From: Geobacter sp.
Lineage (GTDB): Bacteria; Desulfobacterota; Desulfuromonadia; Geobacterales; Pseudopelobacteraceae
Assembly (NCBI GenBank): GCA_003574895.1
Contig: PJFB01000004.1
Coordinates: 268,208-332,207 of the forward strand
Reading direction: 5' to 3'
DNA length: 64,000 nucleotides
Shown piece by piece: positions 17,169 through 26,145 of the stretch (position 1 is its first letter; each line of letters starts with the position of its first letter). The translations under genes and the position numbers were made by a program. Under the pieces are notes generated by a model. The model saw only the letters and a program-made list of their open reading frames with translations, was not told the DNA's origin and did no database searches.

Positions 17169-18320
17169 TCAGCCTACCGCCAAGGCAGTCCGCATGCGGT
17201 GCAAGGCCTCAATAAGAAGCTGACGCGAACAGCCGAAATTAAGCCGGAGAAAACCAGGGGCATCAAAGTCGGCGCCATCGGAAAGCCCGATACCGGCCTG
17301 TTCAAAAAAACTGACAGGCTGCTCGATCCCCATGTGACGGGCATCGACCCAAGCCAGGTATGTTGCTTCCACATGTGCCATGGAAAGGCCCGGAAAGCTA
17401 TCCATTTCCATGGCCACCAGATCACGGTTTGCGCGCAAATATGCGACCAGTTCTCTCCGCCAAGGTTCGCCATGGCTATAGGCCGCCAGGGCGGCTGTGT
17501 AGCCCAGGGTATTGACATGGGGCACGATCCTGCCCATAGCCTTGCGAAAGGAACTGCGCAACGCATGGTCGGAGATGATTGCAAAAGAGCATCCCAAACC
17601 GGGAATATTGAAGGTCTTGCTCGGCGCGTGAAGGGTGATGGTGCGGCGTGCGATTTCCGGCGCCATGGCAGCGATGGGGATATGACGTTTGTCGTTGTCC
17701 AGCACCAGCCCAGCATGAATATCGTCGGAACAGATCATCAGATCATGGCGCTCGGCCAATTCTGCCAACTGGATCAGCTCCGTCCGGGACCAGACGCGGC
17801 CGACCGGATTGTGGGGGTTGCACAACAGCAGGAGCCGCGTACGCGGCGTGATTGACCGCTCCAACTCTGCCGGGTCCCAGGCCCAACGATCTGCATGCAG
17901 CCGCAAAGGGACTTTGATCAAGGAGCGTTGCGACAGCATCGGCGCGGACATGAAGGGCGGATAGACCGGAGTGAAGGTCAATACCCCGTCATCCAAGCCT
18001 CCGACAGCCCGGCAGGCGACATTCAGACCGGTCACCAGGCCTGGCAGCCAGACAAGCCATTCGGCCTCGATCTTCCAGTCGTAATCGCGCATGAATACGG
18101 AGCGGACCACATCCGCCAGCTCCTCCGGCGGGTGCGTATAACCAAAGATGCCATGGCTGACCCGATCGTGCAGCGCCTCGATCACGGCTGGGGGGGCGCG
18201 AAAATCCATATCTGCCACCCACATCGGGATGATATCCCGCCCCTGGTAACGGTCCCATTTCTCACTGGCGGTATTTTTGCGGTCGATGATTGTATCGAAG
18301 TCGAAATGGTATTCATTCAT
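17169..18320 (-). CDS. PatB/MalY family PLP-dependent C-S lyase
   Basis: 383-residue fold-type I PLP enzyme of the MalY/PatB group, which cleave cystathionine or other cysteine conjugates to a thiol, pyruvate and ammonia. The family opening FDTIIDRKNTASEKWDRY, the PMWVADMDF motif, the CNPHNPVGRVW motif, and the PLP lysine in HAPSKTFNIPGL are all present. AAGGAAG precedes the ATG. It may act in sulphur amino-acid recycling; exact substrate cannot be read from sequence. Some relatives are annotated as aminotransferases. Confidence 0.9.
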   Translation of the reverse strand: MNEYHFDFDTIIDRKNTASEKWDRYQGRDIIPMWVADMDFRAPPAVIEALHDRVSHGIFGYTHPPEELADVVRSVFMRDYDWKIEAEWLVWLPGLVTGLNVACRAVGGLDDGVLTFTPVYPPFMSAPMLSQRSLIKVPLRLHADRWAWDPAELERSITPRTRLLLLCNPHNPVGRVWSRTELIQLAELAERHDLMICSDDIHAGLVLDNDKRHIPIAAMAPEIARRTITLHAPSKTFNIPGLGCSFAIISDHALRSSFRKAMGRIVPHVNTLGYTAALAAYSHGEPWRRELVAYLRANRDLVAMEMDSFPGLSMAHVEATYLAWVDARHMGIEQPVSFFEQAGIGLSDGADFDAPGFLRLNFGCSRQLLIEALHRMRTALAVG

Positions 18321-18357
18321 GGGGCTTCCTTGGCAAAATATCGATAGTCACAAAGTA

Positions 18358-18741
18358 CTAGAAGGCTTTCAGGACATATTCTGCAATAGTTCGGGCGTCC
18401 TTGTCCGAAATGGTGGACTCATCAAACCTGATCATCCTGGATATGGGATGGCGCATGATCCTGATGATATCCTCGGCTCTGGAGATGTGATTGGACCTCA
18501 GGGACGAGCCGTGCAAGGTCCTCTCAGGGTTGCTGACATTGCCGCCATCGGGATGGCAGGGGGAACAGTACTGCTTGAAAAGCGCCGCGCCGGCTTGCAT
18601 CTCCTGCTTTGCATCGACACCCGCTCGGGCCATCGGGGCAGCAGGTGCCGCCGGCCCCGGTGCCGTTTGTTTGTCACACCCGCAAACAACCATGACCACA
18701 AGTGCTAAAACCATATAAAGCCGAATCATCGGACTGTTCAT
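18358..18741 (-). CDS. monohaem c-type cytochrome, probable lipoprotein
   Basis: 127 residues: a signal sequence ending in a lipobox-like VVCGC (about residue 20), a Pro/Ala linker, then a class I cytochrome c domain with haem site QYCSPCHPDGGN near residue 60 and a likely axial methionine in RHPISRMIRFDE. GGAGGGGGC lies just before the ATG. It follows the multihaem cytochrome gene after 42 bases, so the two are probably co-transcribed and exchange electrons in the periplasm. Confidence 0.85.
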   Translation of the reverse strand: MNSPMIRLYMVLALVVMVVCGCDKQTAPGPAAPAAPMARAGVDAKQEMQAGAALFKQYCSPCHPDGGNVSNPERTLHGSSLRSNHISRAEDIIRIMRHPISRMIRFDESTISDKDARTIAEYVLKAF

Positions 18742-18783
18742 GCCCCCTCCCCCTGTCTTGCAGATCAGCCTGCCACTCCCGGC

Positions 18784-20544
18784 TCAGCGATGCAGCATTC
18801 CGGCTTTTCGAGCCGCCTCCCAATTGGACTTGATCCGTTCGTAGGCACTCCGGTCGCGGATGGCCGGCAAGGAGAAATCGCCCTTCACCTGCCAGGCATC
18901 CTTGAGATATAGCCACGGCGCAAAGCTTGAAAGGGCATAGCCCTTTTCCGGCTCGATCCTGTCGTCGCTGTGGATATTGCTAATCAGGAGCCCATGGGCT
19001 GAGGCCGTCACAGTGTGGCCGCCACTGAAGGGAGCTGCACCGGGGTCGCCATACTCCCATTTGACCATCTGCCGCTGCGAGCCGTCCAAAGACTGGTGGC
19101 AGGAATCGCAATCACGCCCCTTGCCCAGCTTGTGGGACATTTTGTCCATCTGGATCCAGGCAAGGGCCTTGTTGTTCTCAGGCATCCCGCCCAGAAGGCC
19201 GGTAAAAGCCCAGGCATCATCAGTCCGCTTCAGGGCGGGGAGGTTGGCGGGATAACGCCAGTGCAGGCCCAGCTTGAATGGGGCCTCCTTCTGATTCAGT
19301 GCCGCCATCGGGAAGGGTTTGACCGGAATCCAGCGCCCTTCCTGGTTCCTGATCAGGATCGGCTCCGGCATGATTCCATAATAGGCCTTATATTTGAAGA
19401 ATGGCGTTGCTACACCGGCAATTTTGCCTGGCCCCCAGTAGGTGCCCTGATAACCGCCCACCTGCTGGATGTGGCAGGCCTCGCAGGATAGGTTCTTGTG
19501 AATCGAAGACTCATGGCTCTTAACGGCCTGTTCATGGCAACGGATACAAGCCCCCTGGGCCTGGCGCTTGACCATGGCATGTCCCAGGGACGGGTTGTTT
19601 GCGGAGTTTTCGTGGCAATCCAGACAGCCCACCTTTGCCTTAAAATGCACATCCGGCTCGTTTCCCTCGGGGAACGAAAACGACCCGCCGAAGTATCCTG
19701 CGCCACGCCTGCGGTCTTCCGGGCCGGCATGGCAGACGGAACCTCTGCCGTTGCCATAACAGCTCAAGGAAGGCGGTCTCTTGGAGAAGGTATGTCGGCC
19801 GATGCTCGCATCACCCTCCTTCTTAGGCTGCGGGTTAAAATGGCAGTCCAGGCACCCCACATGGCATATATTGCAGGCCTTCTGGTTGATATTGGCACTT
19901 TCCCTGCTCATGGGAATGACGGTATTTCCCTGGATAGTGTCATAATTGCCTTCAAACCAGGGGCCACAATTGTGCGGGCCCCGCTGCTCGTTGGTCCACC
20001 CCTTGTAAAGACTTTGTTTGGCATTGGTCCCCATGGTGCTTTTGCTGAACTCCTCAAACTCGCTGGCATGGCAACTTCCGCATGTCTGTTTCATGGTTGC
20101 GAAATCCTGGGTCAGCGTATCGGTGCGCTTGTCATGCCAAAGCAATGCAGCGACCGATGAATCCTTGACTTTCTTCCCATCCCTGGCGGTCACGGCATAG
20201 ATGCGATTTGTCTGATTTGTGCCGAACTCAAGGGGGTAGATCCGGGCAGAAGTAGCGACACTGAACCCTCTCTTTTTAACCACCAGCAGACGGGCCAGCC
20301 CCTTATGGGCCACCGCCATGTCCGGAGCTGCGGGGTTTCCCAGATGGCAATCACTGCAATTGGCCTCCATGCGGGTCTGGGCATCGACTTCTTTTTGCGT
20401 GACAACAAACTGTGGGTGGCCCAAGTGCTGCATCGTTTTCTCGTTCTCATGGCAAACAATACAGCTTTCAACTGCCGGGGCAATCTCCACGCCAAGCGCC
20501 AGAAACAGGACTGTTGCAAGAAATGCGCATGCAGGTCGTATCAT
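18784..20544 (-). CDS. periplasmic multihaem c-type cytochrome (nine CXXCH plus one atypical site)
   Basis: 586-residue exported cytochrome. The start is the ATG six bases after AAAGGAG; a signal peptide (ACAFLATVLFLALG) follows. Nine CXXCH haem sites are visible (CIVCH, CSDCH, CGSCH, CNICH, CLDCH twice, CIRCH, CEACH, CDSCH). A tenth possible site, CYGNGRGSVCH, has eight residues between the cysteines. The last 250 residues have few haems and may form a catalytic or docking domain. It belongs with Geobacter-type respiratory cytochromes, but no substrate can be assigned. Confidence 0.9.
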   Translation of the reverse strand: MIRPACAFLATVLFLALGVEIAPAVESCIVCHENEKTMQHLGHPQFVVTQKEVDAQTRMEANCSDCHLGNPAAPDMAVAHKGLARLLVVKKRGFSVATSARIYPLEFGTNQTNRIYAVTARDGKKVKDSSVAALLWHDKRTDTLTQDFATMKQTCGSCHASEFEEFSKSTMGTNAKQSLYKGWTNEQRGPHNCGPWFEGNYDTIQGNTVIPMSRESANINQKACNICHVGCLDCHFNPQPKKEGDASIGRHTFSKRPPSLSCYGNGRGSVCHAGPEDRRRGAGYFGGSFSFPEGNEPDVHFKAKVGCLDCHENSANNPSLGHAMVKRQAQGACIRCHEQAVKSHESSIHKNLSCEACHIQQVGGYQGTYWGPGKIAGVATPFFKYKAYYGIMPEPILIRNQEGRWIPVKPFPMAALNQKEAPFKLGLHWRYPANLPALKRTDDAWAFTGLLGGMPENNKALAWIQMDKMSHKLGKGRDCDSCHQSLDGSQRQMVKWEYGDPGAAPFSGGHTVTASAHGLLISNIHSDDRIEPEKGYALSSFAPWLYLKDAWQVKGDFSLPAIRDRSAYERIKSNWEAARKAGMLHR

Positions 20545-20836
20545 TGTCATCTCCTTTGACCCGGTTCGGTCATCATATTGTGAACGTAAATATATTGAAG
20601 AAGCATATCGCAATCCACAGTCAAAACAATCGACGGACAGGCACGCGACTTACGGATCTCTCCATAAATCAGTGCCAAGAAAACAAACCGATGTTTTACT
20701 TCCATTTTCGATGCAATTTCATTGTGTTACAGCCAAAATAAACTCTACCAGAAAAACATTTCATAAAATTGGTCTAACCAATAAAATATTTAGGCCTTAA
20801 CATATTGTTTTTTTGTATTTTTATTTGTTTTACCAG

Positions 20837-20865
20837 TTGCTTTTTTCAATCAGGTCGTTTATAGT
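20837..20865 (+). promoter_or_regulatory. candidate sigma-70 promoter in a divergent intergenic region
   Basis: TTGCTT (20837-20842), a 17-base spacer and TATAGT (20860-20865) lie 40 bases before the Zn-ribbon gene. The whole 20545-20904 gap, which also serves the divergent multihaem cytochrome, is notably AT-rich from 20700 on and holds no other gene. Confidence 0.5.
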
Positions 20866-20904
20866 TTCACTAAATTAAAATGATTGGATGAAGGGAGATT
20901 ACCC

Positions 20905-21120
20905 ATGAAGTGCCCGGTATGCAAGACTCACGAACAATATGCTGAAATTGATCTGCACTCGGAGGGGTTTGCCGAAGAGATTAACACATGCCACATCTGT
21001 GGAACAATCTGGTCGGTAAGTCACGGTGTTACCAATATCGTCAAAGATCCGCAGAAAAAATCATTCCTCTCGGCATTATCCGAATGCGTTGGAGCCGACG
21101 AATACAGTTTTGCCGCCTGA
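20905..21120 (+). CDS. small zinc-ribbon-like protein
   Basis: 71 residues starting MKCPVCKTHEQY, with GGGAG eight bases upstream of the ATG. Two CxxC pairs (CPVC at residues 3-6 and CHIC near 29-32) fit a zinc ribbon. The remainder (GVTNIVKDPQKKSFLSALSE) is unlike any family I can name. A promoter precedes it and a terminator follows, so it is transcribed alone. Zinc binding and a nucleic-acid or protein-binding role are inference. Confidence 0.65.
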   Translation: MKCPVCKTHEQYAEIDLHSEGFAEEINTCHICGTIWSVSHGVTNIVKDPQKKSFLSALSECVGADEYSFAA

Positions 21121-21158
21121 TCTTAACCGGCAGCAGTTACGCAGTAACCACTGAGATG

Positions 21159-21192
21159 AACCGCAAGCCGCCAGGTTGTTTGCGGTTTTTTT
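21159..21192. terminator. bidirectional intrinsic terminator
   Basis: AACCGCAA pairs with TTGCGGTT, followed by seven further T residues, between two convergent genes. Confidence 0.75.
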
Positions 21193-22138
21193 ATGGTTTC
21201 AGCGCCACCCACCATGCCGTAACCACCAAAGCGAGACTGGCCAGCGCCAGCAGGGCATTGAGTAACCTGCCGGGGCGGCCACGTTTTCCGGTCAGATACT
21301 CCGCAATCAAACCGAGTCCGATACCAAAGGCAAAACCGAACAGATGCGCCCCCAGATCGGTATTTTTACCTTCCGTCCCCAGAAGCGCCAGAAGTGCCAG
21401 TGCAGCGGCAACCGGGAGCGGCCAGCGCCTTTGCAACTGGTGCCGGTAACGCACCAGGCTGATGGCGGCCAGGATCCCTACGGCGCCGAACACGGCAGTG
21501 GAAGCACCGATGGAATCATGGTTGATCGGCTGCATACAGGCATTGGCCAGGTTGCCGAGCGCTCCGGAACCGATCAGTAGCGCCCAGGAAAGTCCTGACC
21601 CCAACTCGCTGCACAAAAAAACGATGAAGATCCCGCCAATAGCCAGATTGCTGGAGAGGTGCAACCAGTCGGCATGGAGGGTGAGCGCTGTAATGGTCCG
21701 CCACCATTGGCCGGCCAGGATCTTGGAGGAATCGGCGCTGCCGGCCGCGAGCCAGTCGATTTGGCCAAGTCCGAAAATGGGGATGTCTAGCTGGATAATA
21801 TTGTGAAACATGGCCAGCATAATCAGTACCGAAATGGTCACCAGGGTGTTTTCGACAAGCGGGCTTGTCGGTGGCGCCTCGGGAGGCCAGTTGCGGTTTT
21901 CTTCCTCGAACTGGCGCAACTCCTTCCGGGCCACATCGAATCGCTCCACCGGCACCAGCAATTGCCACCCGGTCCCGCTTGGCTCAATGCGACAGGGGAT
22001 ATCCCGTGAATCCAGGACCAGAGCCCAAGTCTGCACCTGCTGCCTGGAAAGTGCGATGAAGCCGTCCCGCCCACCCAGAGCCGAAGGGATCGCCAGCCAT
22101 TCCTCAGCAACGAATTCTCTATATCCTTCCATCTCCAT
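21191..22138 (-). CDS. rhomboid family intramembrane serine protease
   Basis: 315-residue membrane protease that cleaves transmembrane helices. An N-terminal soluble domain of about 90 residues (VQTWALVLDSRDIPCRIEPS, resembling domains found before rhomboid in related species) precedes six or seven membrane helices. The catalytic serine is in DSIGASTAVFGAVG, where the usual GxSG reads GAST. The partner histidine is in DLGAHLFGFAFGIG. Helix 1 is followed by a WWRTITALTLHADWLHL segment typical of rhomboids. Substrate unknown. Confidence 0.88.
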   Translation of the reverse strand: MEMEGYREFVAEEWLAIPSALGGRDGFIALSRQQVQTWALVLDSRDIPCRIEPSGTGWQLLVPVERFDVARKELRQFEEENRNWPPEAPPTSPLVENTLVTISVLIMLAMFHNIIQLDIPIFGLGQIDWLAAGSADSSKILAGQWWRTITALTLHADWLHLSSNLAIGGIFIVFLCSELGSGLSWALLIGSGALGNLANACMQPINHDSIGASTAVFGAVGILAAISLVRYRHQLQRRWPLPVAAALALLALLGTEGKNTDLGAHLFGFAFGIGLGLIAEYLTGKRGRPGRLLNALLALASLALVVTAWWVALKP

Positions 22139-22384
22139 AACGAGAGTATCGCAGATACTTTTCAGCCCGTCACTATTGAAAATCGCTGGACACTAAATGC
22201 AATCAAAATGTCGAAAAATGATGAATACTCTATTTAGTCGAACCGGCAAAACTTAATGAATAAACGCATCCTTGCTTAGATGCACTTTGACTCAGCTGCC
22301 ACAATCCATCAAAGCCGAAACAGCTTACCTTTCTTCCACCAGCCAATAGCTCCCACGGCTTGAGTTGTCACGTACATGGGGCTG

Positions 22385-22460
22385 GTTCACACAACGACGC
22401 GACTCTTTGAAACAAAGATTTGTCACAAGTCTTTCGTTGCGTCGTTGCGTCGTCGCGTGA
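22385..22460. repeat. imperfect palindromic intergenic repeat
   Basis: CACAACGACGCGACTCTTTG, then CAAAGATTTG, and later CTTTCGTTGCGTCGTTG followed by CGTCGTCGCGTG form a partly self-complementary block ahead of the methyltransferase gene. Its GTCGTTGCGTCG units resemble the CTTCGCG/CTTTGCGT type unit seen again at 24549-24647. The surrounding 22139-22505 gap holds no other feature I can support. Confidence 0.5.
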
Positions 22461-22505
22461 TAAACAATATTTAAGTTCCAGCTTGTCGATTCAGGAGTTC
22501 TATAA

Positions 22506-23126
22506 ATGTCAAATTATGGCCGCATATTCACTCCGTTCAGCATTGGCCCCTTTACCATTATTCCGGAAGGGGAACCAGCCCCCCAACCATGCGGCATACC
22601 ACTGATCCTCGGCAAAAAAGGGGCCTTCGGCTCCGGCGAGCACGAAACCACCGCCGCCTGCCTGGAATTCATGGCAACCCTGCCAACAATGGCCGGCAGC
22701 ACGGTCCTCGACCTGGGGAGCGGCACCGGCATCCTGGCCATTGCCGCCGGCCGCCTGGGCGCCTCCCACGTGGTGGCCATCGACATCGATCAGGCAGCGG
22801 CCGATTCCTGTACCGAGAATGTCCGGCTGAACGGAATTGAGGGGAGTGTCATTACCATCTGCGGGGAACTGGCCAACCTGGCGGAATCGTCATTCGACAT
22901 CATCCTGGCCAACATCTACGCCGACATCCACCTGGCCCTGGCCGGCTCCATGGCCGCCATGACCCGCCCCGGCGGCTACCTGATCCTCTCCGGCATCCCG
23001 TTGCAGGATAAATTCGATGTTACCCAGAGTTTCATCCGGCAGGGGTGTGAAATGCTCGATAGCCGGATTGGCGAAGATTACGCCACCTTTGTCATGCGGA
23101 AGGGTGCTGAGGTTGAAAATATTTAG
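22506..23126 (+). CDS. PrmA-like SAM-dependent methyltransferase
   Basis: 206-residue methyltransferase resembling the catalytic domain of PrmA, which methylates ribosomal protein L11. FGSGEHETT matches the PrmA substrate loop, LDLGSGTGILAIAAGRLGA is SAM motif I, and LANIYADIHLAL corresponds to the PrmA LANILA motif. It lacks most of the N-terminal L11-recognition domain (PrmA is usually about 290 residues), so its substrate may differ. No good ribosome-binding site is seen before the ATG. Confidence 0.8.
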   Translation: MSNYGRIFTPFSIGPFTIIPEGEPAPQPCGIPLILGKKGAFGSGEHETTAACLEFMATLPTMAGSTVLDLGSGTGILAIAAGRLGASHVVAIDIDQAAADSCTENVRLNGIEGSVITICGELANLAESSFDIILANIYADIHLALAGSMAAMTRPGGYLILSGIPLQDKFDVTQSFIRQGCEMLDSRIGEDYATFVMRKGAEVENI

Positions 23127-23150
23127 CAACAGCTCAGCCAGGACAACTCT

Positions 23151-23345
23151 GTCATTCCCGAGGGTGTAGTCGGGAATCCAGAATGGCAACTATGCAATAT
23201 TACATTTACATACTGGCGAGTAAAAGAAATGGAACAGGACCTGTAAAATCAGATTGATAGAGAAAAATAACCCTGCCTGGAATGATTTGTACCCAGATTT
23301 GTTGTGAAAGTATGGATGCCCGATAGAACCGCTCGGGCATGACAA
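23151..23345. repeat. palindromic intergenic repeats around a GIY-YIG gene remnant
   Basis: GTCATTCCCGAGGG with TCGGGAATCCAG on the left, and GGATGCCCGA with TCGGGCATGACA on the right (about 23314-23344), are dyad repeats of the kind common between bacterial genes. Between them lies the truncated GIY-YIG start described separately. Confidence 0.5.
23192..23257 (+). pseudogene. truncated GIY-YIG nuclease-domain gene
   Basis: The frame begins MQYYIYILASKRNGTGP and stops after 22 codons. The first 15 residues match the start of small GIY-YIG proteins, which usually continue with a Y-I-G motif and run 80-100 residues. Everything after the GT is lost, so this is a deletion remnant. Confidence 0.65.
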
Positions 23346-23373
23346 CTATTTTGCCGAATTATGTGGATGAATT

Positions 23374-24534
23374 TTAAGTAAAGGCATCGATCCCCGTCAA
23401 ATCCCGCCCCAGCGCCAATGTATGCACCTCGTAGGTCCCCTCGTAGGTATCCACCGACTCCAGGTTGCACATGTGCCGCATGCTCTGGCAGGCATCGGTG
23501 ATCCCCCGTGCCCCCAGCATGGCCCGAGCGGTCCGGGCCACTTCCAGGGCCATGCGCACGTTGGCGCGTTTGGCCAGGCAGACCTGTTCCGGTCGCAGCC
23601 GGCCGCTGTCCTTGAGCCGCGCCAGCTGCAACGCCAGGAGCTGTCCCTTGGTGATTTCCGTTACCATATCGGCCAGCTTGGCCTGGGTCAGCTGACAGGC
23701 AGCCACCGGCCGGCCAAAGGCCTGGCGTTTCTCCACATAGCTCAGCGCCTCCTCAAAGCAGGCCATGGCAGCCCCCAGGGCGCCCCAGGCAATGCCGTAG
23801 CGGGCCTGGTTGAGACACTGCAGGACGCTCTTCAGCCCCAGGGCCCCGGGGAGCAGCCCCTCCTGTGGCACCTGGGCCTCCTCCATCACCAGCGTGGCGG
23901 TAACCGAAGCCCGCAGGGAAAGCTTGCCGATGATCTCGTGGGCACTGAAGCCGGGAGTCCCCCTTTCCACCAGGAATCCCCGGATCTGCCCCTCCAGCTT
24001 GGCCCAGACCAGGGCCACATCGGCGACAGTGCCGTTGGTGATCCACATCTTGGTCCCGGTGAGGCGATAGCCGTCACCGTCTCTGACCGCTGTCGTGGTC
24101 ATGCCGGCCGGGTCGGAGCCATGGTCCGGCTCGGTCAGGCCGAAACAGCCAATGGCTCGGCCGTTCGCCAGCAGCGGCAGCCAGCGCCGTTGTTGTTCCT
24201 CGCTGCCAAAGGCGAGGATCCCGTACATGACCAGGGCCCCCTGGACCGAGGCAAAGCTCCGGAAGGCCGAATCACCCCGTTCCAGCTCCCGCATCAGCAG
24301 GCCGTAGGCTAGGTTGTCGATGGCGGGCAGCCCGTAGCCAGCAAGGTTGGCCCCGAACATCCCCAGCCCCCCCATGACCGGCACCAGATCCAGGGGGAAG
24401 GTGCCGTTTCGGTAATACTCGCCGATATGGGGCATGACGTTCCCTTCCACAAATGCCCGGGCCCGGTCGCGCACCGCCCTGGCCTGCGGACTCAGCTCAC
24501 TCTCGATGTCGTAGTAGTCGATCCCTTTGAACAT
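23374..24534 (-). CDS. acyl-CoA dehydrogenase, glutaryl-CoA dehydrogenase-like
   Basis: 386-residue FAD enzyme that forms a 2,3-double bond in acyl-CoA and hands electrons to ETF. The start is the ATG of MFKGIDYYDIESELSPQAR. Family signatures: CFGLTEPDHGSDPAGM, the KMWITNGTVADVALVWAK segment, and the base Glu in TYEGTYEVHTLALGRDLTGI. The last stretch is closest to glutaryl-CoA dehydrogenases. Its natural electron acceptor, ETF with ETF-QO, is encoded at the start of the window. The aldehyde dehydrogenase gene lies upstream on the same strand with a repeat between. Confidence 0.88.
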   Translation of the reverse strand: MFKGIDYYDIESELSPQARAVRDRARAFVEGNVMPHIGEYYRNGTFPLDLVPVMGGLGMFGANLAGYGLPAIDNLAYGLLMRELERGDSAFRSFASVQGALVMYGILAFGSEEQQRRWLPLLANGRAIGCFGLTEPDHGSDPAGMTTTAVRDGDGYRLTGTKMWITNGTVADVALVWAKLEGQIRGFLVERGTPGFSAHEIIGKLSLRASVTATLVMEEAQVPQEGLLPGALGLKSVLQCLNQARYGIAWGALGAAMACFEEALSYVEKRQAFGRPVAACQLTQAKLADMVTEITKGQLLALQLARLKDSGRLRPEQVCLAKRANVRMALEVARTARAMLGARGITDACQSMRHMCNLESVDTYEGTYEVHTLALGRDLTGIDAFT

Positions 24535-24548
24535 GGTAACAAACCTTT

Positions 24549-24647
24549 CAACGCAAAGACGCAAAGTACGCAAAGAAAGCAATTATCACAAAGACCTTAT
24601 TAGCGGACTTTTGCCGTTCTTCGCGCCCTTCGCGCCTTCGCGGTTCT
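24549..24647. repeat. CTTTGCGT/CTTCGCG intergenic repeat pair
   Basis: Three ACGCAAAG units (24550-24576) are followed 40 bases on by the partly complementary TTCTTCGCGCCCTTCGCG and CCTTCGCGGTTC (to 24647). The unit is a widespread intergenic type and can fold into a long imperfect hairpin between the aldehyde and acyl-CoA dehydrogenase genes. Confidence 0.55.
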
Positions 24648-24654
24648 ATTATGG

Positions 24655-26145
24655 TCATTTATCTATCTGTGCCCTTTGCAGCCGGCCGCTGTAGTCCCGG
24701 TACACCACCTTGATCCGGCTGAAGAAGTCGATGGCGCCGCCCTTGCCACCGGCCTCGGGATGGCCCGAGCCTGAGTGCCGCCAGCCGCCGAAGGGGAGTT
24801 GGACCTCGGCACCGATGGTGGAGGCGTTGATGTAGACGATCCCTGTTTGCAGCTCCCGCTCGGCCCGGGCGGTCGTGTTCACATCCTGGCTGTAGATGGC
24901 CGAGGAGAGGCCAAAGGGGAGGCTGTTGACAATCTCAACCGCCTCTTCGAGGCACGAGCAGGACAGGACGCTCACCACCGGGCCGAAGATCTCTTCCCGG
25001 GCGATGCGCATCCCCGGCGTTACGCCGGCAAAGACAGTGGGCTGAACAAAGAAACCATGGGCAAGCTCGCCATCCACGGCCCTGATGCCTCCGGTCATCA
25101 GCCGCGCCCCCTCCTCCTGGCCGATAGCGATATAATCCAGGACCTTGCGCCCCTGGGCTTCGTTGATCAGCGGGCCCACCTGGGTTTCCGCCGTGAGTCC
25201 GTTGCCAAGCCGCATCCGTTCGGCCCGCTCGCAGAGCTGCGCCACAAAGCGCTCCTGCACCCGCTCATGTACGATAACGCGGCTGGCAGCGGTGCAACGT
25301 TGGCCGCTGGTGCCGAAACCGCCCCAGAGGACCCCTTCCAGTGCCAGTTCAGGGTCGGCGTCGTCCATGACGATGATGGCGTTCTTGCCCCCCATCTCCA
25401 GGGCCAGGGGGCGGTGCAGCTCGGCCATCATCCGCTCCAGTCGCTCCCCGGCAGCGCAGGAACCGGTAAAGGAGACCGCATCCACCCCCGGATAGGTCAC
25501 GAGATATTCCCCCACTTCCTCGCCCGGCCCGCAGACCAGGTTGACCACGCCGGGCGGGACCCCGGCCTCCTCCAGGATGCCCACCAGGGCCGCGGCGCAG
25601 GCCGGCGTATCCGACGACGGTTTGAGGATAACGGTATTGCCGCAGATCAGTGCTGCAAACAGTTTCCAGGACGGTATGGCGATGGGGAAGTTCCAGGGGG
25701 TGACCAGGGCCGTTACCCCCAGTGGCTCATGCAGGCTTTTGCAATCCTTGTCGGGAAGCTCGGACGGCACAGTTTCGCCCTGGAGCCGGCGCCCCTCGCC
25801 GGCCATGTAAAAGGAGATGTCGATGGCCTCCTGCACGTCGCCCAGCCCCTCGCTGATGACCTTACCCATTTCCCTGGTCACCAGCTCGCCCAAGCGCTGC
25901 TTGTTCTTGATCAGCAGTCCTCCGGCCCGGAAGAGGATCTCGCCCCGGCGCGGCGCAGGCAGGGAACGCCAGGCCGGAAATGCCGCGCGTGCCGCCTCTA
26001 CGGCCCGGTCCACATCGGCACACCCCGCTAGGGGCGCCTCGGCCACCACCTCGCGCACATCGGCCGGATTGCGGCTGGCAAACCGCTTCCCGCTTTCAGC
26101 CTCGCACCAGGTACCACCAATGAAGTTCCGGATCATGATTGTCAT
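24655..26145 (-). CDS. NAD(P)-dependent aldehyde dehydrogenase
   Basis: 496-residue enzyme that oxidises an aldehyde to a carboxylate. GGAGGTGGGCC precedes the ATG. The N-terminal NFIGGTWCEAESGKRF motif, TPWNFPIAIPSWK, the general-base Glu in ALEMGGKNAIIVMDDADPEL, and the nucleophilic Cys in GTSGQRCTAASR are all present. The C-terminal IGAEVQLPFGGWRHSGSGH differs from betaine- or succinate-semialdehyde enzymes and marks a less characterised subgroup; the aldehyde is unknown. Possibly linked with the acyl-CoA dehydrogenase downstream. Confidence 0.88.
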   Translation of the reverse strand: MTIMIRNFIGGTWCEAESGKRFASRNPADVREVVAEAPLAGCADVDRAVEAARAAFPAWRSLPAPRRGEILFRAGGLLIKNKQRLGELVTREMGKVISEGLGDVQEAIDISFYMAGEGRRLQGETVPSELPDKDCKSLHEPLGVTALVTPWNFPIAIPSWKLFAALICGNTVILKPSSDTPACAAALVGILEEAGVPPGVVNLVCGPGEEVGEYLVTYPGVDAVSFTGSCAAGERLERMMAELHRPLALEMGGKNAIIVMDDADPELALEGVLWGGFGTSGQRCTAASRVIVHERVQERFVAQLCERAERMRLGNGLTAETQVGPLINEAQGRKVLDYIAIGQEEGARLMTGGIRAVDGELAHGFFVQPTVFAGVTPGMRIAREEIFGPVVSVLSCSCLEEAVEIVNSLPFGLSSAIYSQDVNTTARAERELQTGIVYINASTIGAEVQLPFGGWRHSGSGHPEAGGKGGAIDFFSRIKVVYRDYSGRLQRAQIDK

